Origin: JAUVDZ01 sp042568205
GTDB taxonomy: Bacteria; Patescibacteriota; Gracilibacteria; UBA1369; PNNO01
NCBI GenBank assembly: GCA_042568205.1
Contig: JBHPJE010000001.1
Location: 1 to 64,000 of the forward strand
Length of the DNA: 64,000 bases
Direction: 5' to 3'
Below are positions 1 to 6,706 of the stretch, piece after piece; positions within the stretch are counted from its first letter, which is position 1, and every line of letters begins with the position of its first letter. The translations under genes were made by a program, and so were the position numbers. The notes beneath the pieces were generated by a model. That model was given only the letters and a program-made list of their open reading frames with translations. It was not told where the DNA came from and did no database searches.

Positions 1-113
1 CCTAAAAAATCCTTCATTAAAATAATCCAGTGCTTGCGGCAAAAGCAGCTAACAACTTCTGACTGATGCTGTCCTTTAAAATGCCGATTTGTGTTGTCTG
101 CTTCAGAAATCAT
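1..113 (-). CDS. PH-domain-like protein, N-terminal fragment (runs off the left edge)
   Basis: An open frame begins at the ATG at 113-111 and continues past base 1 without a stop, giving 37 visible codons. The start codon overlaps the TGA of the upstream small gene as ATGA, so the two are probably translationally coupled. The visible stretch contains the pattern F-x-G-Q ... E-V-V ... R-K-H-W-I-I-L. From memory this resembles the opening of small membrane-associated PH-domain (bPH2-like) proteins common in Patescibacteria. The domain itself lies outside the window, so the family call is an inference. The reading frame and coupling are seen directly. Confidence 0.55.
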   Translation of the reverse strand, partial: MISEADNTNRHFKGQHQSEVVSCFCRKHWIILMKDFL

Positions 114-337
114 AAAGTGACGTAGTAAACGAATAAAGTTGAACCAACTGCTAATCCAACGGTTATAACAACATACAAAATTGCGATATATCTAAGTCTT
201 AAAAAACCAAATAATAGAGTATATTTGGTTTCATCAAATCTGTACTTGTGAATGTATCTGTATAGGAGTTTTACACTAAGCAAGCAGAAGATAATTGAAA
301 TTACTCCAATTGTTGCTGTTATTAATGTTAAAGTCAT
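110..337 (-). CDS. Small two-helix membrane protein, unknown function
   Basis: The product is 75 residues with two hydrophobic segments (about residues 3-25 and 50-73) around a basic, tyrosine-rich loop, so it is probably a hairpin in the cytoplasmic membrane. I do not recognise the family. A good promoter lies upstream at 420-449, and the gene's stop codon overlaps the start of the truncated PH-like gene by ATGA. A two-gene operon with a membrane-associated PH-like protein suggests the two products may act together at the membrane, but this rests on context only. Confidence 0.6.
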   Translation of the reverse strand: MTLTLITATIGVISIIFCLLSVKLLYRYIHKYRFDETKYTLLFGFLRLRYIAILYVVITVGLAVGSTLFVYYVTL

Positions 338-419
338 ATACTATATTGTTAAATAGCAAAAATAGCACTTTCGGCTTCAAAGTTTCGAAAAATGTCGGTT
401 GGGTTGCCCTGTCACCCAG

Positions 420-449
420 ATCATACCTCTATTATGCCCTTTTAGTCAA
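420..449 (-). promoter_or_regulatory. Sigma70-type promoter for the 337-to-1 operon
   Basis: Reading the minus strand, a -35 TTGACT (449-444) and a -10 TATGAT (425-420) are separated by 18 bases. The predicted start near 413 leaves a leader of about 75 bases. The promoter lies within the 119-base gap downstream of murG plus the last bases of murG. Confidence 0.55.
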
Positions 450-456
450 TGGATTG

Positions 457-1509
457 TCAGTTTCTACCAACATATTCTTCAAGGACCTCCAGAATTTTAT
501 CAACTGCATTATTTTGGTGTTTTTCTTTCTTCGGAGATCGCAGAAGTTTCTCAATCGATTTTGCTAGATTTTCCGATGAAAGTGCTTCATCTTTTATTAT
601 GATTGTTTCTGGATTTAATTTTTTATGAGCTTCGGCGTTTATTGTTTGTTCGCCTCTAGATGCGGCTTTTGCTATAGGGATTAGAATTGCCGGGATTCCA
701 AGTGCATCAATCTCAGCAAGACTATTTGCTCCTGATCTTGAAACAATCACATCTGAAATTGCATATAAATCTGGAAGTTCTTTGTTCACATATTCAAAAG
801 ATTTGTATTGGTCAGTGTTATCTGCGATCTTTTTCCCTTTTCCTGTTATATGGATAACATTCGCATTTATTTTTGGTAATGCTTTAATCAAAGCTTCGTT
901 TATATGCTGAGCTCCCTGAGATCCTCCCATAATTAAAACAACCGGATGATTTTGCGAAAGACCACTGTATTCAAATCCACGATCACGATTTCCTTTTAAA
1001 ATAAATTCCCTCACAGGATTTCCGGTTACTACTTTTTTTACTTTTCTAGTTATTAAATCTTTAGTTTCAACATATGACATGCAAATTACATCTGCTAAGT
1101 CTGAAGCCATCTTATTTGCTAGTCCAGGAAGGACATCTGATTCATGCAAAACAATCGGAATTCTTAAAGCTTTTGCTGCTAAAACAATAGGAATTCCAAC
1201 ATATCCTCCTTTACTAAAAACAACTGCAGGTTTGAATCCGAACAGTGTCAAAAATGACTGTGCAAATCCAATCGGAATTCTAAAAAAATCTAAAATATTT
1301 TTCCAACTAAAATATCGACGCAATTTACCAGCTTGCACACCTTTAAACTTAACTCCTATTTCAGGAATCATTTTTGCTTCAGGTCCGCGAGACGATCCGA
1401 CATAAAGAATTTCTATATGTGGATGCTTTTCCTTAAGCTTCTGTATTAGAGCGATATTGGGTGTTATATGGCCTGCTGTTCCCCCGCCCGTGAAAACGAT
1501 GCGTGTCAT
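457..1509 (-). CDS. murG: MurG, lipid II-forming N-acetylglucosaminyltransferase
   Basis: The 350-residue product matches MurG along its length. MurG adds GlcNAc from UDP-GlcNAc to lipid I at the inner face of the membrane, making lipid II for peptidoglycan. Motifs seen: GGGTAGH (8-14), GGYVG (101-105), HESD (122-125), GNPVR (163-167), GGSQGA (195-200), RSGANSLAE (258-266) and GEQTINA (286-292, usually GDQ in other bacteria). The start is fixed by the N-terminal glycine loop at residue 8. The coding region begins inside the end of ftsW, overlapping it by 77 bases, so expression is probably coupled. The stop is TGA, which supports the standard genetic code. Confidence 0.96.
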   Translation of the reverse strand: MTRIVFTGGGTAGHITPNIALIQKLKEKHPHIEILYVGSSRGPEAKMIPEIGVKFKGVQAGKLRRYFSWKNILDFFRIPIGFAQSFLTLFGFKPAVVFSKGGYVGIPIVLAAKALRIPIVLHESDVLPGLANKMASDLADVICMSYVETKDLITRKVKKVVTGNPVREFILKGNRDRGFEYSGLSQNHPVVLIMGGSQGAQHINEALIKALPKINANVIHITGKGKKIADNTDQYKSFEYVNKELPDLYAISDVIVSRSGANSLAEIDALGIPAILIPIAKAASRGEQTINAEAHKKLNPETIIIKDEALSSENLAKSIEKLLRSPKKEKHQNNAVDKILEVLEEYVGRN

Positions 1510-2641
1510 AAGGAGTAGTGTATTTAGATATATTAATTAAAATTCCAAGTCCCATTAAGGTTGTTAATATGGATGATCCTCCATAACTTATTAAAGGCAG
1601 TGTTATTCCAGTTACTGGAAGAAGTCCGGTGTTCACACCTATATTAATGAATGCCTGCGCAACTATCCAGGTGGTTATTCCCGTGGCGAGCAACATGGAG
1701 AATCGATCAGGTGCTGTATTTGCGATTTTATAGCCACGATAAGCAATTGCTGAATATGCGATAACTACTAAAAATATCCTTAAAAATCCTAATTCTTCAG
1801 CTGATGCAGCAAAGATAAAGTCATCTGATGCCTGCGGAAGCCAATATGATTTTTGAACTCCCTGCGTTAATCCTTTTCCCCAAAATCCTCCACTACCAAC
1901 TGCAATATTTGCTTGTTCAGATTGCCAGCAATAATCCTCTACACAGTCTTGATCCAAACTTACATACGCCACAAAACGCTCCCGCACATGTCCAACATTT
2001 GCAATTACCATAATCGCTATTAAAAAGGCTGCAAAGGCTCCTAAAGCGAGATGTCTAAACTTTGCTCCTGCCACAAAATACACAGACACAGCTGCGATTG
2101 TTAACACAAGGGTCGATCCCAAATCTGGCTGCAAAACAACCGGCATAATCATCAATCCTGCAATCACACAAAAGGGGATAAATCCATATTGGAAACTCTC
2201 AACATCCTTATTTTTCTCATCCATCCAGCGTGCAAGATAAAAGATAAGGGCCAATTTGGCGAACTCAGCAGGTTGTAAAGAAGTATTGAAAATCACAAGC
2301 CAACTCTTTGCAATCGTTCCAAATCCTTTCCCTGCGATCAAAACAATCAATAATAAAAATAGAATCGCACCAAATGCAGGTAAAGCGATTCTTCGCCAAA
2401 ATTTATAAGGAATCTTCGCACAAACAAGCAGCGCAATAATTCCAACTGCAATTCTAATAATGTGATTTTTGAACAAAAGATAGCAATCAACACCCTCCTG
2501 CTCACAGTTCGGATACAAAATATCAGGCGCAGAAAGCTGAATAGATTTAGGCACACCAATCGACGTAATCATCACAACTCCAAATAAAAGGAGCGCGAGA
2601 GTCACTATCAGAAGCACTTTATCCGATTTTGTTTTTTGCAT
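1433..2641 (-). CDS. ftsW: FtsW/RodA/SpoVE-family peptidoglycan glycosyltransferase
   Basis: A 402-residue polytopic membrane protein of the SEDS family, which polymerises lipid II into glycan strands with a partner penicillin-binding protein. Seen: PDLGSTLVL in the middle, the large extracellular loop, and GITLPLISYGGSS near the C-terminus. The last ~25 residues form a polar, Arg/Asn-rich cytoplasmic tail that is encoded over the start of murG in another frame. Linkage to murG favours FtsW (division) over RodA (elongation), but sequence alone does not settle this. The ATG at 2641 directly precedes a hydrophilic N-terminus and the first membrane helix. Confidence 0.9.
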   Translation of the reverse strand: MQKTKSDKVLLIVTLALLLFGVVMITSIGVPKSIQLSAPDILYPNCEQEGVDCYLLFKNHIIRIAVGIIALLVCAKIPYKFWRRIALPAFGAILFLLLIVLIAGKGFGTIAKSWLVIFNTSLQPAEFAKLALIFYLARWMDEKNKDVESFQYGFIPFCVIAGLMIMPVVLQPDLGSTLVLTIAAVSVYFVAGAKFRHLALGAFAAFLIAIMVIANVGHVRERFVAYVSLDQDCVEDYCWQSEQANIAVGSGGFWGKGLTQGVQKSYWLPQASDDFIFAASAEELGFLRIFLVVIAYSAIAYRGYKIANTAPDRFSMLLATGITTWIVAQAFINIGVNTGLLPVTGITLPLISYGGSSILTTLMGLGILINISKYTTPYDTHRFHGRGNSRPYNTQYRSNTEA

Positions 2642-2689
2642 AAATTATTGCGTAATTGCGTTGAGTCTGCGCACTATCTGCGGGAATTC

Positions 2690-2718
2690 ATACTACCTTA
2701 AATGGGAAGGTCGGGCAA
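2690..2718 (-). promoter_or_regulatory. Possible promoter for ftsW-murG
   Basis: On the minus strand, TTGCCC (2718-2713) and TAGTAT (2695-2690) are separated by 17 bases. The predicted transcript start is about 40 bases before the ftsW ATG. The match is moderate. A perfect palindrome lies immediately upstream at 2722-2740. Confidence 0.4.
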
Positions 2719-2721
2719 TAT

Positions 2722-2756
2722 GCGATTGGTTACCAATCGCGAAAGGTCACCAATCG
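2722..2756. promoter_or_regulatory. Palindrome with an extra half-site between ftsW and lspA (candidate operator)
   Basis: GCGATTGGT and ACCAATCGC form a 9-base perfect inverted repeat around one central base (2722-2740). The half-site ACCAATCG recurs at 2749-2756, 17 bases after the first. It sits just upstream of the ftsW promoter in the divergent ftsW/lspA region, so a DNA-binding site is more likely than a terminator. No T-tract follows. Confidence 0.4.
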
Positions 2757-2780
2757 ACATTGTTTAAGAAAGTCCTTTGA

Positions 2781-2800
2781 TAGACAAAGTCCTTTGTCTA
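2781..2800. repeat. Hairpin-forming inverted repeat upstream of lspA
   Basis: TAGACAAAG and CTTTGTCTA are perfect inverted repeats around two bases. They sit 11 bases before the lspA -10 box, where a -35 element would normally be. The word AAAGTCCTTTG also occurs just upstream as a direct repeat. This may be a repressor or activator site that replaces the -35 element. Confidence 0.35.
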
Positions 2801-2808
2801 CCCCCATA

Positions 2809-2817
2809 TGTTATAAT
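2809..2817 (+). promoter_or_regulatory. Extended -10 promoter of lspA (leaderless)
   Basis: TG-T-TATAAT forms an ideal extended -10 with no recognisable -35. The ATG at 2826 begins 8 bases after the -10, so transcription should start at or next to the start codon. Confidence 0.6.
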
Positions 2818-2825
2818 GCACCTTG

Positions 2826-3284
2826 ATGAATAAGCAGTTTATAAAATTTGTTGGACTTTTCGTTGTTTCGGCACTTGTTGTGTTTCTTTTGGATCGTGCG
2901 ATTAAAGAAGTTGTAATGCGATTTTTAGAACAGGATATTGTGCTTATTGAAAATTTTGCCCGTATAACTTATAGTGAAAATTCAGGGGTTGCTTTTGGCT
3001 TGCAGATCCCATTTTTTGTTCAATTGTTTTTAGTGCCAGCGCTTCTGGTTGGAGGATTTTATCTTGTCACTCAGCATCTTAAGCTTGATAGTATTTTTGT
3101 GCAGATTGTTATTGGTGCTGTAGTAGGTGGGGCTATTAGTAATTATGTTGATCGGATTTTGCACTCATATGTGATTGATTATTTAGCGATCTGGATCTGG
3201 CCTGTTTTCAACCTCGCCGACATTGCGATAACTGTTGGTATCTTGCTTATAGTGCTGTTTTATGGTAAAATAAAAAGAGTTTAA
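2826..3284 (+). CDS. lspA: LspA, lipoprotein signal peptidase (signal peptidase II)
   Basis: A 152-residue, four-helix membrane aspartyl protease that removes the signal peptide from diacylated prolipoproteins. The family signatures are all present: NSGVAF (52-57), the catalytic Asp in SNYVDR (Asp109), and the second catalytic Asp in FNLADIA (Asp132). A TTG three bases upstream could also start the frame, but ATG 2826 fits the strong -10 box and was chosen. The gene implies that this organism makes lipoproteins. The next gene follows after 10 bases, so they may be co-transcribed. Confidence 0.95.
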   Translation: MNKQFIKFVGLFVVSALVVFLLDRAIKEVVMRFLEQDIVLIENFARITYSENSGVAFGLQIPFFVQLFLVPALLVGGFYLVTQHLKLDSIFVQIVIGAVVGGAISNYVDRILHSYVIDYLAIWIWPVFNLADIAITVGILLIVLFYGKIKRV

Positions 3285-3294
3285 AATTAAAAAT

Positions 3295-4203
3295 ATGGAA
3301 CAAGAAAATCAACCTCCTCAATTTACATTTCTTTCACTTATAACTAGAACTTTTGCTGGTTTAGGTGGTGGAATTTTGGGATCAGTAGTATTGCTGGTTA
3401 TTTATATTTTGAGTGTTTCAATAGTAGCACCGGTTTTAAATCCAATGGAAACAGGTTCCGCTACTGGTGGAGAATTTGCTGAAATTAGCCCTTTATTTAT
3501 CTTTATTTTAATGGGAATGATATTTGCGTCGACTTTGGCAGCAAACCTGATTGCACCATTTTTGATTTCGCTTACACAAGGTGAAAAATATAAGAGAGTT
3601 ACTACATCGTTATTTCAGATTTTTATTGTAAATATTGTTGTTTTTGTGATTCTTTCTCCGATTTATTTATTTTCTCAAGGACTTGGATTCGAATATATGT
3701 CTTATGCAGCTGGTCTTCAAATCGCATTTAGTGTACTAGCTAGTGCTCTTGTTTTTGAGATTATTGCGAATATGAAATACGCGCTTTTGGGCGTTTACTC
3801 TACTATTTTTGCGGTCCTATTAGGAATCGCATTAAACATTATGGTTTACACAGTTGCAGGTAATGCGACTATCCTTCTATTTATTGCTCTTCCTGTTTTA
3901 TGGGGAGGCGTGGGATTTATGTTTGGAATTGTAGGCCTTATTTATCAATGGATTGTTAAGACCTGGGGAACTGATTATCTTTCAACTTTCCAGGATTATA
4001 CAAAGGATTATGGGATCACTGAAGCAGTTCAGGAAGCTCAGGAAGAAGCTGCAGAAGCAGCAGAACCAGCACCTGTTGATACTGAAGGTGTGGATTTTTT
4101 AAGACAAGACGAACCTCAACAACCTCCTGTTCAGGAACAGCCTCCTACAGAGCAACCTCCAACTCAAGAGAATCCTCAGGATCCTAACCAAGCCGCTCAA
4201 TAA
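3295..4203 (+). CDS. Polytopic membrane protein with a Gln/Pro-rich tail, unknown
   Basis: The 302-residue product has about six hydrophobic helices between residues 13 and 225, arranged like Yip1-type or similar integral membrane proteins, but I cannot assign a family. The last ~70 residues are soluble: an Ala/Glu-rich stretch, then repeated Q-P-P motifs. Such tails often act as flexible tethers or protein-binding regions. It lies 10 bases after lspA on the same strand and converges with aroE, whose 3' end it overlaps by 20 bases. There is no Shine-Dalgarno; the start is preceded by an A-rich run. Confidence 0.7.
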   Translation: MEQENQPPQFTFLSLITRTFAGLGGGILGSVVLLVIYILSVSIVAPVLNPMETGSATGGEFAEISPLFIFILMGMIFASTLAANLIAPFLISLTQGEKYKRVTTSLFQIFIVNIVVFVILSPIYLFSQGLGFEYMSYAAGLQIAFSVLASALVFEIIANMKYALLGVYSTIFAVLLGIALNIMVYTVAGNATILLFIALPVLWGGVGFMFGIVGLIYQWIVKTWGTDYLSTFQDYTKDYGITEAVQEAQEEAAEAAEPAPVDTEGVDFLRQDEPQQPPVQEQPPTEQPPTQENPQDPNQAAQ

Positions 4204-4981
4204 CAGCTTTTTTCATTACATCTCGGGGTGGTTTTTGCGCTGTCCAGATTTCAAATGCAGCATAGCCTTGGTGTAAAAGCATATTTTCACCTGTGATTAC
4301 TTTTGCCCCAACTTCTTGAGCATCTTTAACAAGTTGGGTTTCTCGAGGGGAGTAGATCATTTCAAAAATAATCATGCTTGGATTTAGTTTTGCTTTTGGG
4401 ATAAGTTCAACACCAGTGTCAGAGTTAAGCCCTGCAGATGTGGCCTGAATTAGGATATCGCTGCCTCGGTAATTTGCGAGTTTGCCAAATTCACAATCGA
4501 ATTCTTGAGCTAAAGTTTTTGCATGTTCAAGAGTTCGGTTTAAAACAGTAACACTTGCAGCATGCGATTTTTTAGCAGTAAAGACAGCAGCTCGAGCAGC
4601 TCCGCCAGCTCCTAAAATAACTACATTTTTTCCTTCCATTCCTCCAAATTCATCAATTGGCTCTTTTATCCCAATCCAATCAACATTTGAGCCTAAATAT
4701 TTAGGCCCGCGGGAATAAATAAAGTTAACTGCTCCGATTTTTTCAGCAAATTCATCAACTTCATCCAAATAAAACTCAACTTTCTCTTTATGTGGCTTAC
4801 TTACGCTCAAACCAGCAATTCGCTCTTCGCGCATTAGTTTCATGAAATCCTCCAGTTCTGAAGCTGGTACATCAAAAATCTTAAACTCAGCGTCTATGCC
4901 AAGAGCTTTAAAGCCTGCATTATGCATCGCAGGTGAAAGAGATTGTTGGGCGGGATGTGCAAGAATTCCATAAATGTCCAT
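4184..4981 (-). CDS. aroE: AroE, shikimate dehydrogenase
   Basis: This enzyme reduces 3-dehydroshikimate to shikimate with NADPH in the pathway to chorismate. From the ATG at 4981 (265 residues) the shikimate-binding Ser14 and Ser16, catalytic Lys62, Asn86 and catalytic Asp101 fall almost where they do in E. coli AroE. The GAGGA dinucleotide loop is at 124-128 and NRT at the end of the next strand. A longer in-frame start at 5089 exists. It is rejected because it would add a hydrophobic stretch encoded over the mscS promoter, and because a good -10 box ends 7 bases before 4981. No other aromatic pathway gene is nearby. Confidence 0.93.
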   Translation of the reverse strand: MDIYGILAHPAQQSLSPAMHNAGFKALGIDAEFKIFDVPASELEDFMKLMREERIAGLSVSKPHKEKVEFYLDEVDEFAEKIGAVNFIYSRGPKYLGSNVDWIGIKEPIDEFGGMEGKNVVILGAGGAARAAVFTAKKSHAASVTVLNRTLEHAKTLAQEFDCEFGKLANYRGSDILIQATSAGLNSDTGVELIPKAKLNPSMIIFEMIYSPRETQLVKDAQEVGAKVITGENMLLHQGYAAFEIWTAQKPPRDVMKKAVIERLG

Positions 4982-4988
4982 TGCCAGA

Positions 4989-4997
4989 ATTATACCA
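4989..4997 (-). promoter_or_regulatory. Extended -10 promoter of aroE (leaderless)
   Basis: On the minus strand TG-G-TATAAT (4997-4989) ends 7 bases before the aroE ATG at 4981, so the transcript should begin at or very near the start codon. It is back to back with the mscS promoter. Confidence 0.55.
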
Positions 4998-5003
4998 TAA
5001 GCA

Positions 5004-5032
5004 TTGATAAAAAACCGAAATTTTGCTATAAT
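5004..5032 (+). promoter_or_regulatory. Promoter of mscS
   Basis: TTGATA (5004-5009), 17 bases, then TATAAT (5027-5032), with TGC directly before the -10 (extended). The predicted start near 5039 leaves a leader of about 17 bases to the ATG at 5056. Confidence 0.75.
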
Positions 5033-5055
5033 AGAGAGAAAAATAAACACAAAAC

Positions 5056-6123
5056 ATGATTTGGCCATTAGTACAAACAGCATATGCACAAGTTAGCGGC
5101 AGCGCCGTAGCTGGTGAAACTGAGTCTCAATTGCAAGGGCTTTACGATTTCTTTATCGTGAAAATCCCTTCATTTATTGCGGCTTTTGTTGTTTTTGTAC
5201 TTTTCTTTTTTATTGCTAAGGCTATTAAAGGAATTGTTGAAAATAAAATGTCACAGAAGTTTGAAGAACATAAAGAGATGCAAATTTTGGCAGGAAGAAC
5301 AGCTTCTACAACAACATTAATTTTAGGTGCAACAATCGCGCTTAACATTGCAGGAATAGACCTTACAGTTATTATTGCTGCAGCAGGTTTTGGAATTGGT
5401 TTTGCACTTAAAGATATTATAATCAACTTTTTAGCAGGGGTTTTCACTCTTGCTCAAAAGCAATACACAATTGGAGATTATATTCAGGTTAACGATACAG
5501 TTGGACAGGTTAAAGAGATTCAGGCACGTGCAACTATCCTTCAGGCTCTTGATGGGACTCGTGTAATTGTGCCAAATGCAGAATTATTTACAAAGCAAGT
5601 TATCAGCTTCACTTCAAATCCTTTTAGAAGAATTGAAGTTGAAGTTGGAGTTGAATATGCAACTGATCTAAATCTTGCTCTTAGAACATGTTATGAAGCA
5701 CTTAAACATACTGAAGGAATCTTAATTGAACCTAAGCCAGCTGTATTAACTATGGCTTTTGGTGAAAGTTCAATTGATTTAGTTGTAAGAGGATGGGTAG
5801 AATCTCGCGGACCATGGCTTGCAATCCAAAGCGCTCTTTCAGTTCAAATTAAAAAAGAATTCGACAAAGTTGGAATCTCGATTCCATTCCCTATTCGAAC
5901 TTTAGTTTATGATAAAGATGCTCAGGCTGAAAAAGAAAATTATCAGGTTCCTGAATGGGTTAAAGACGCACCTAAACCAGCGGCTCAGCCAGTAGCTCAA
6001 CCTCAGTTACAGCCAGCTCCAGTAGCAGTTGAAGCAAATCCAGTTCCAGTAGCACCAGAAGTTAAACCTCGGGCGCAAGTTAGCCCCAAAGATCAACCTG
6101 GTACAGAGTTTATGAAGCAATAA
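5056..6123 (+). CDS. mscS: MscS-family mechanosensitive channel
   Basis: The 355-residue product is a small-conductance mechanosensitive channel, which opens under membrane tension to release solutes during hypo-osmotic shock. Membrane helices lie at about 35-60 and 82-102. The pore helix TM3 follows with the Gly/Ala-rich AAAGFGIGFALKD and F-L-A-G-V-F. The beta domain shows Y-T-I-G-D-Y-I-Q-V and VIVPNAELF. A C-terminal tail of ~60 residues rich in Pro, Ala, Gln and Val is longer than in E. coli MscS and probably disordered. The short N-terminal hydrophobic stretch ending AYAQ may be a signal sequence. The gene is monocistronic with its own promoter. Confidence 0.92.
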   Translation: MIWPLVQTAYAQVSGSAVAGETESQLQGLYDFFIVKIPSFIAAFVVFVLFFFIAKAIKGIVENKMSQKFEEHKEMQILAGRTASTTTLILGATIALNIAGIDLTVIIAAAGFGIGFALKDIIINFLAGVFTLAQKQYTIGDYIQVNDTVGQVKEIQARATILQALDGTRVIVPNAELFTKQVISFTSNPFRRIEVEVGVEYATDLNLALRTCYEALKHTEGILIEPKPAVLTMAFGESSIDLVVRGWVESRGPWLAIQSALSVQIKKEFDKVGISIPFPIRTLVYDKDAQAEKENYQVPEWVKDAPKPAAQPVAQPQLQPAPVAVEANPVPVAPEVKPRAQVSPKDQPGTEFMKQ

Positions 6124-6170
6124 AAATTTAAGCGCACTCCGCTATCGCTACGTCGTACTTGCTAGTCCGA

Positions 6171-6190
6171 CTCACTTCGTTCCGTCGTAC
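6171..6190. repeat. Copy 1 of a dispersed intergenic repeat
   Basis: The 19-mer TCACTTCGTTCCGTCGTAC (6172-6190) recurs exactly, in inverted orientation, at 19812-19830. Within the same gap GTCGTACTTG occurs twice (near 6152 and 6184). Both 19-mer copies sit just 3' of a coding gene, next to a terminator. Confidence 0.6.
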
Positions 6191-6235
6191 TTGACTTTCC
6201 GATTTGTGCTGCGCACTCATCGCAAATTCAAGCAT

Positions 6236-6259
6236 AAAAAAAGCCCCTCCTAAGAGGGG
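6236..6259 (-). terminator. Rho-independent terminator of the orphan RNA
   Basis: On the minus strand CCCCTC-TTAG-GAGGGG forms a perfect 6-bp stem followed by C and seven T. The T-tract is present only in the minus orientation. Confidence 0.85.
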
Positions 6260-6364
6260 ACAAAAATAGAATTCTATCTACAACAAGTATGTATATAGTT
6301 TGATGCAGAGAATTGTTTTGATTTTTGTTTTTCAATATGGAGACAGTCCCATATAGTTTTAGCA

Positions 6365-6583
6365 CTGCTATGCTTTGGCGCGAACCTAAGTTCTAAGTTT
6401 TTACTCCTGCCACAGAGCGTCTGTTAGCGTGGAATCTCAAGTGCACGAGGCGACAAGGACCCACCAGACAAAGTTGAGCGGCCCAGGTAGTCAAATCTGA
6501 ACCATCACAGAGCAGAATATCTAAGTATTTAAAGAGTATTTAATTACTCTGCATTTTCTGCTATGTTTGCTGCGAACCTAGTT
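6365..6583. repeat. Repeated motif inside the orphan RNA
   Basis: On the plus strand CTGCTATG-TTT-GCTGCGAACCTAGTT (6558-6583) and CTGCTATGCTTTGGCGCGAACCTAAGTT (6365-6392, written in halves CTGCTATGCTTTGG + CGCGAACCTAAGTT) differ by only a few bases or gaps. In the RNA they are direct repeats about 190 nt apart, which suggests two similar folded modules. Confidence 0.6.
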
Positions 6584-6590
6584 GTCAAAG

Positions 6591-6620
6591 GGGGTGGCTA
6601 AATTTTGGTTCGGGGGTGGC
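6591..6620. repeat. GGGGGTGGC direct repeat near the RNA 5' end
   Basis: The word GGGGGTGGC occurs at about 6591-6599 and again at 6612-6620. In the minus-strand RNA this gives two GCCACCCCC elements close to the 5' end. Confidence 0.5.
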
Positions 6621-6664
6621 ATAATATAATCATCAATACCTTTACTATCTAATTTAGCGTTTCA

Positions 6665-6670
6665 TATAAT
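6665..6670 (+). promoter_or_regulatory. Probable -10 of the CofE-like/purN operon
   Basis: TATAAT (6665-6670) on the plus strand overlaps the minus-strand -10 of the orphan RNA (6669-6674), so the two divergent promoters share bases and could compete. The -35 match (TTACTA at 6642-6647, 17 bases upstream) is weak. The leader would be about 30 bases. Confidence 0.45.
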
Positions 6671-6697
6671 TATATTAAACTAGAGAGCAATAGTCAA
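6669..6697 (-). promoter_or_regulatory. Strong promoter of the orphan RNA
   Basis: On the minus strand TTGACT (6697-6692), 17 bases, TATAAT (6674-6669). This is among the best promoter matches in the window. The predicted start is near 6661. Confidence 0.8.
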
Positions 6698-6706
6698 AGG
6701 ATACAC

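Larger units (their letters stand above)
6236..6661 (-). ncRNA. Orphan structured RNA of about 425 nt, unknown class
   Basis: This 583-base gap between mscS and the CofE-like gene has no credible protein gene. It has a near-ideal minus-strand promoter (6669-6697) and a strong minus-strand terminator (6236-6259). No minus-strand gene follows, so this is a stand-alone RNA and not a leader. The RNA is rich in stems: AGCAGAA pairs with TTCTGCT around an AGAGTA/TACTCT hairpin (about 6500-6562), CTCAA pairs with TTGAG (about 6436-6478), and ATATGG pairs with CCATAT (about 6336-6355). A near-identical motif of ~26 nt occurs twice (6558-6583 and 6365-6392). I looked for tmRNA, RNase P, SRP and 6S signatures and found none convincing. 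Transcription is well supported; the class is unknown. Confidence 0.6.

Noticed and set aside
295..602. Plus-strand open frames over the end of murG
   Set aside because: They overlap murG antisense, have no supported start and resemble no family.
4981..5089. Longer aroE start at 5089
   Set aside because: It would add a hydrophobic stretch over the divergent mscS promoter; the catalytic residues align with E. coli from 4981.
6236..6661. tmRNA, RNase P, 6S or SRP RNA
   Set aside because: No tRNA-like ends or Ala-Ala-ending tag frame, no GAGGAAAGUCC core, and too long for 6S or SRP RNA. One frame reads as a short peptide ending in Glu, unlike known tag peptides.
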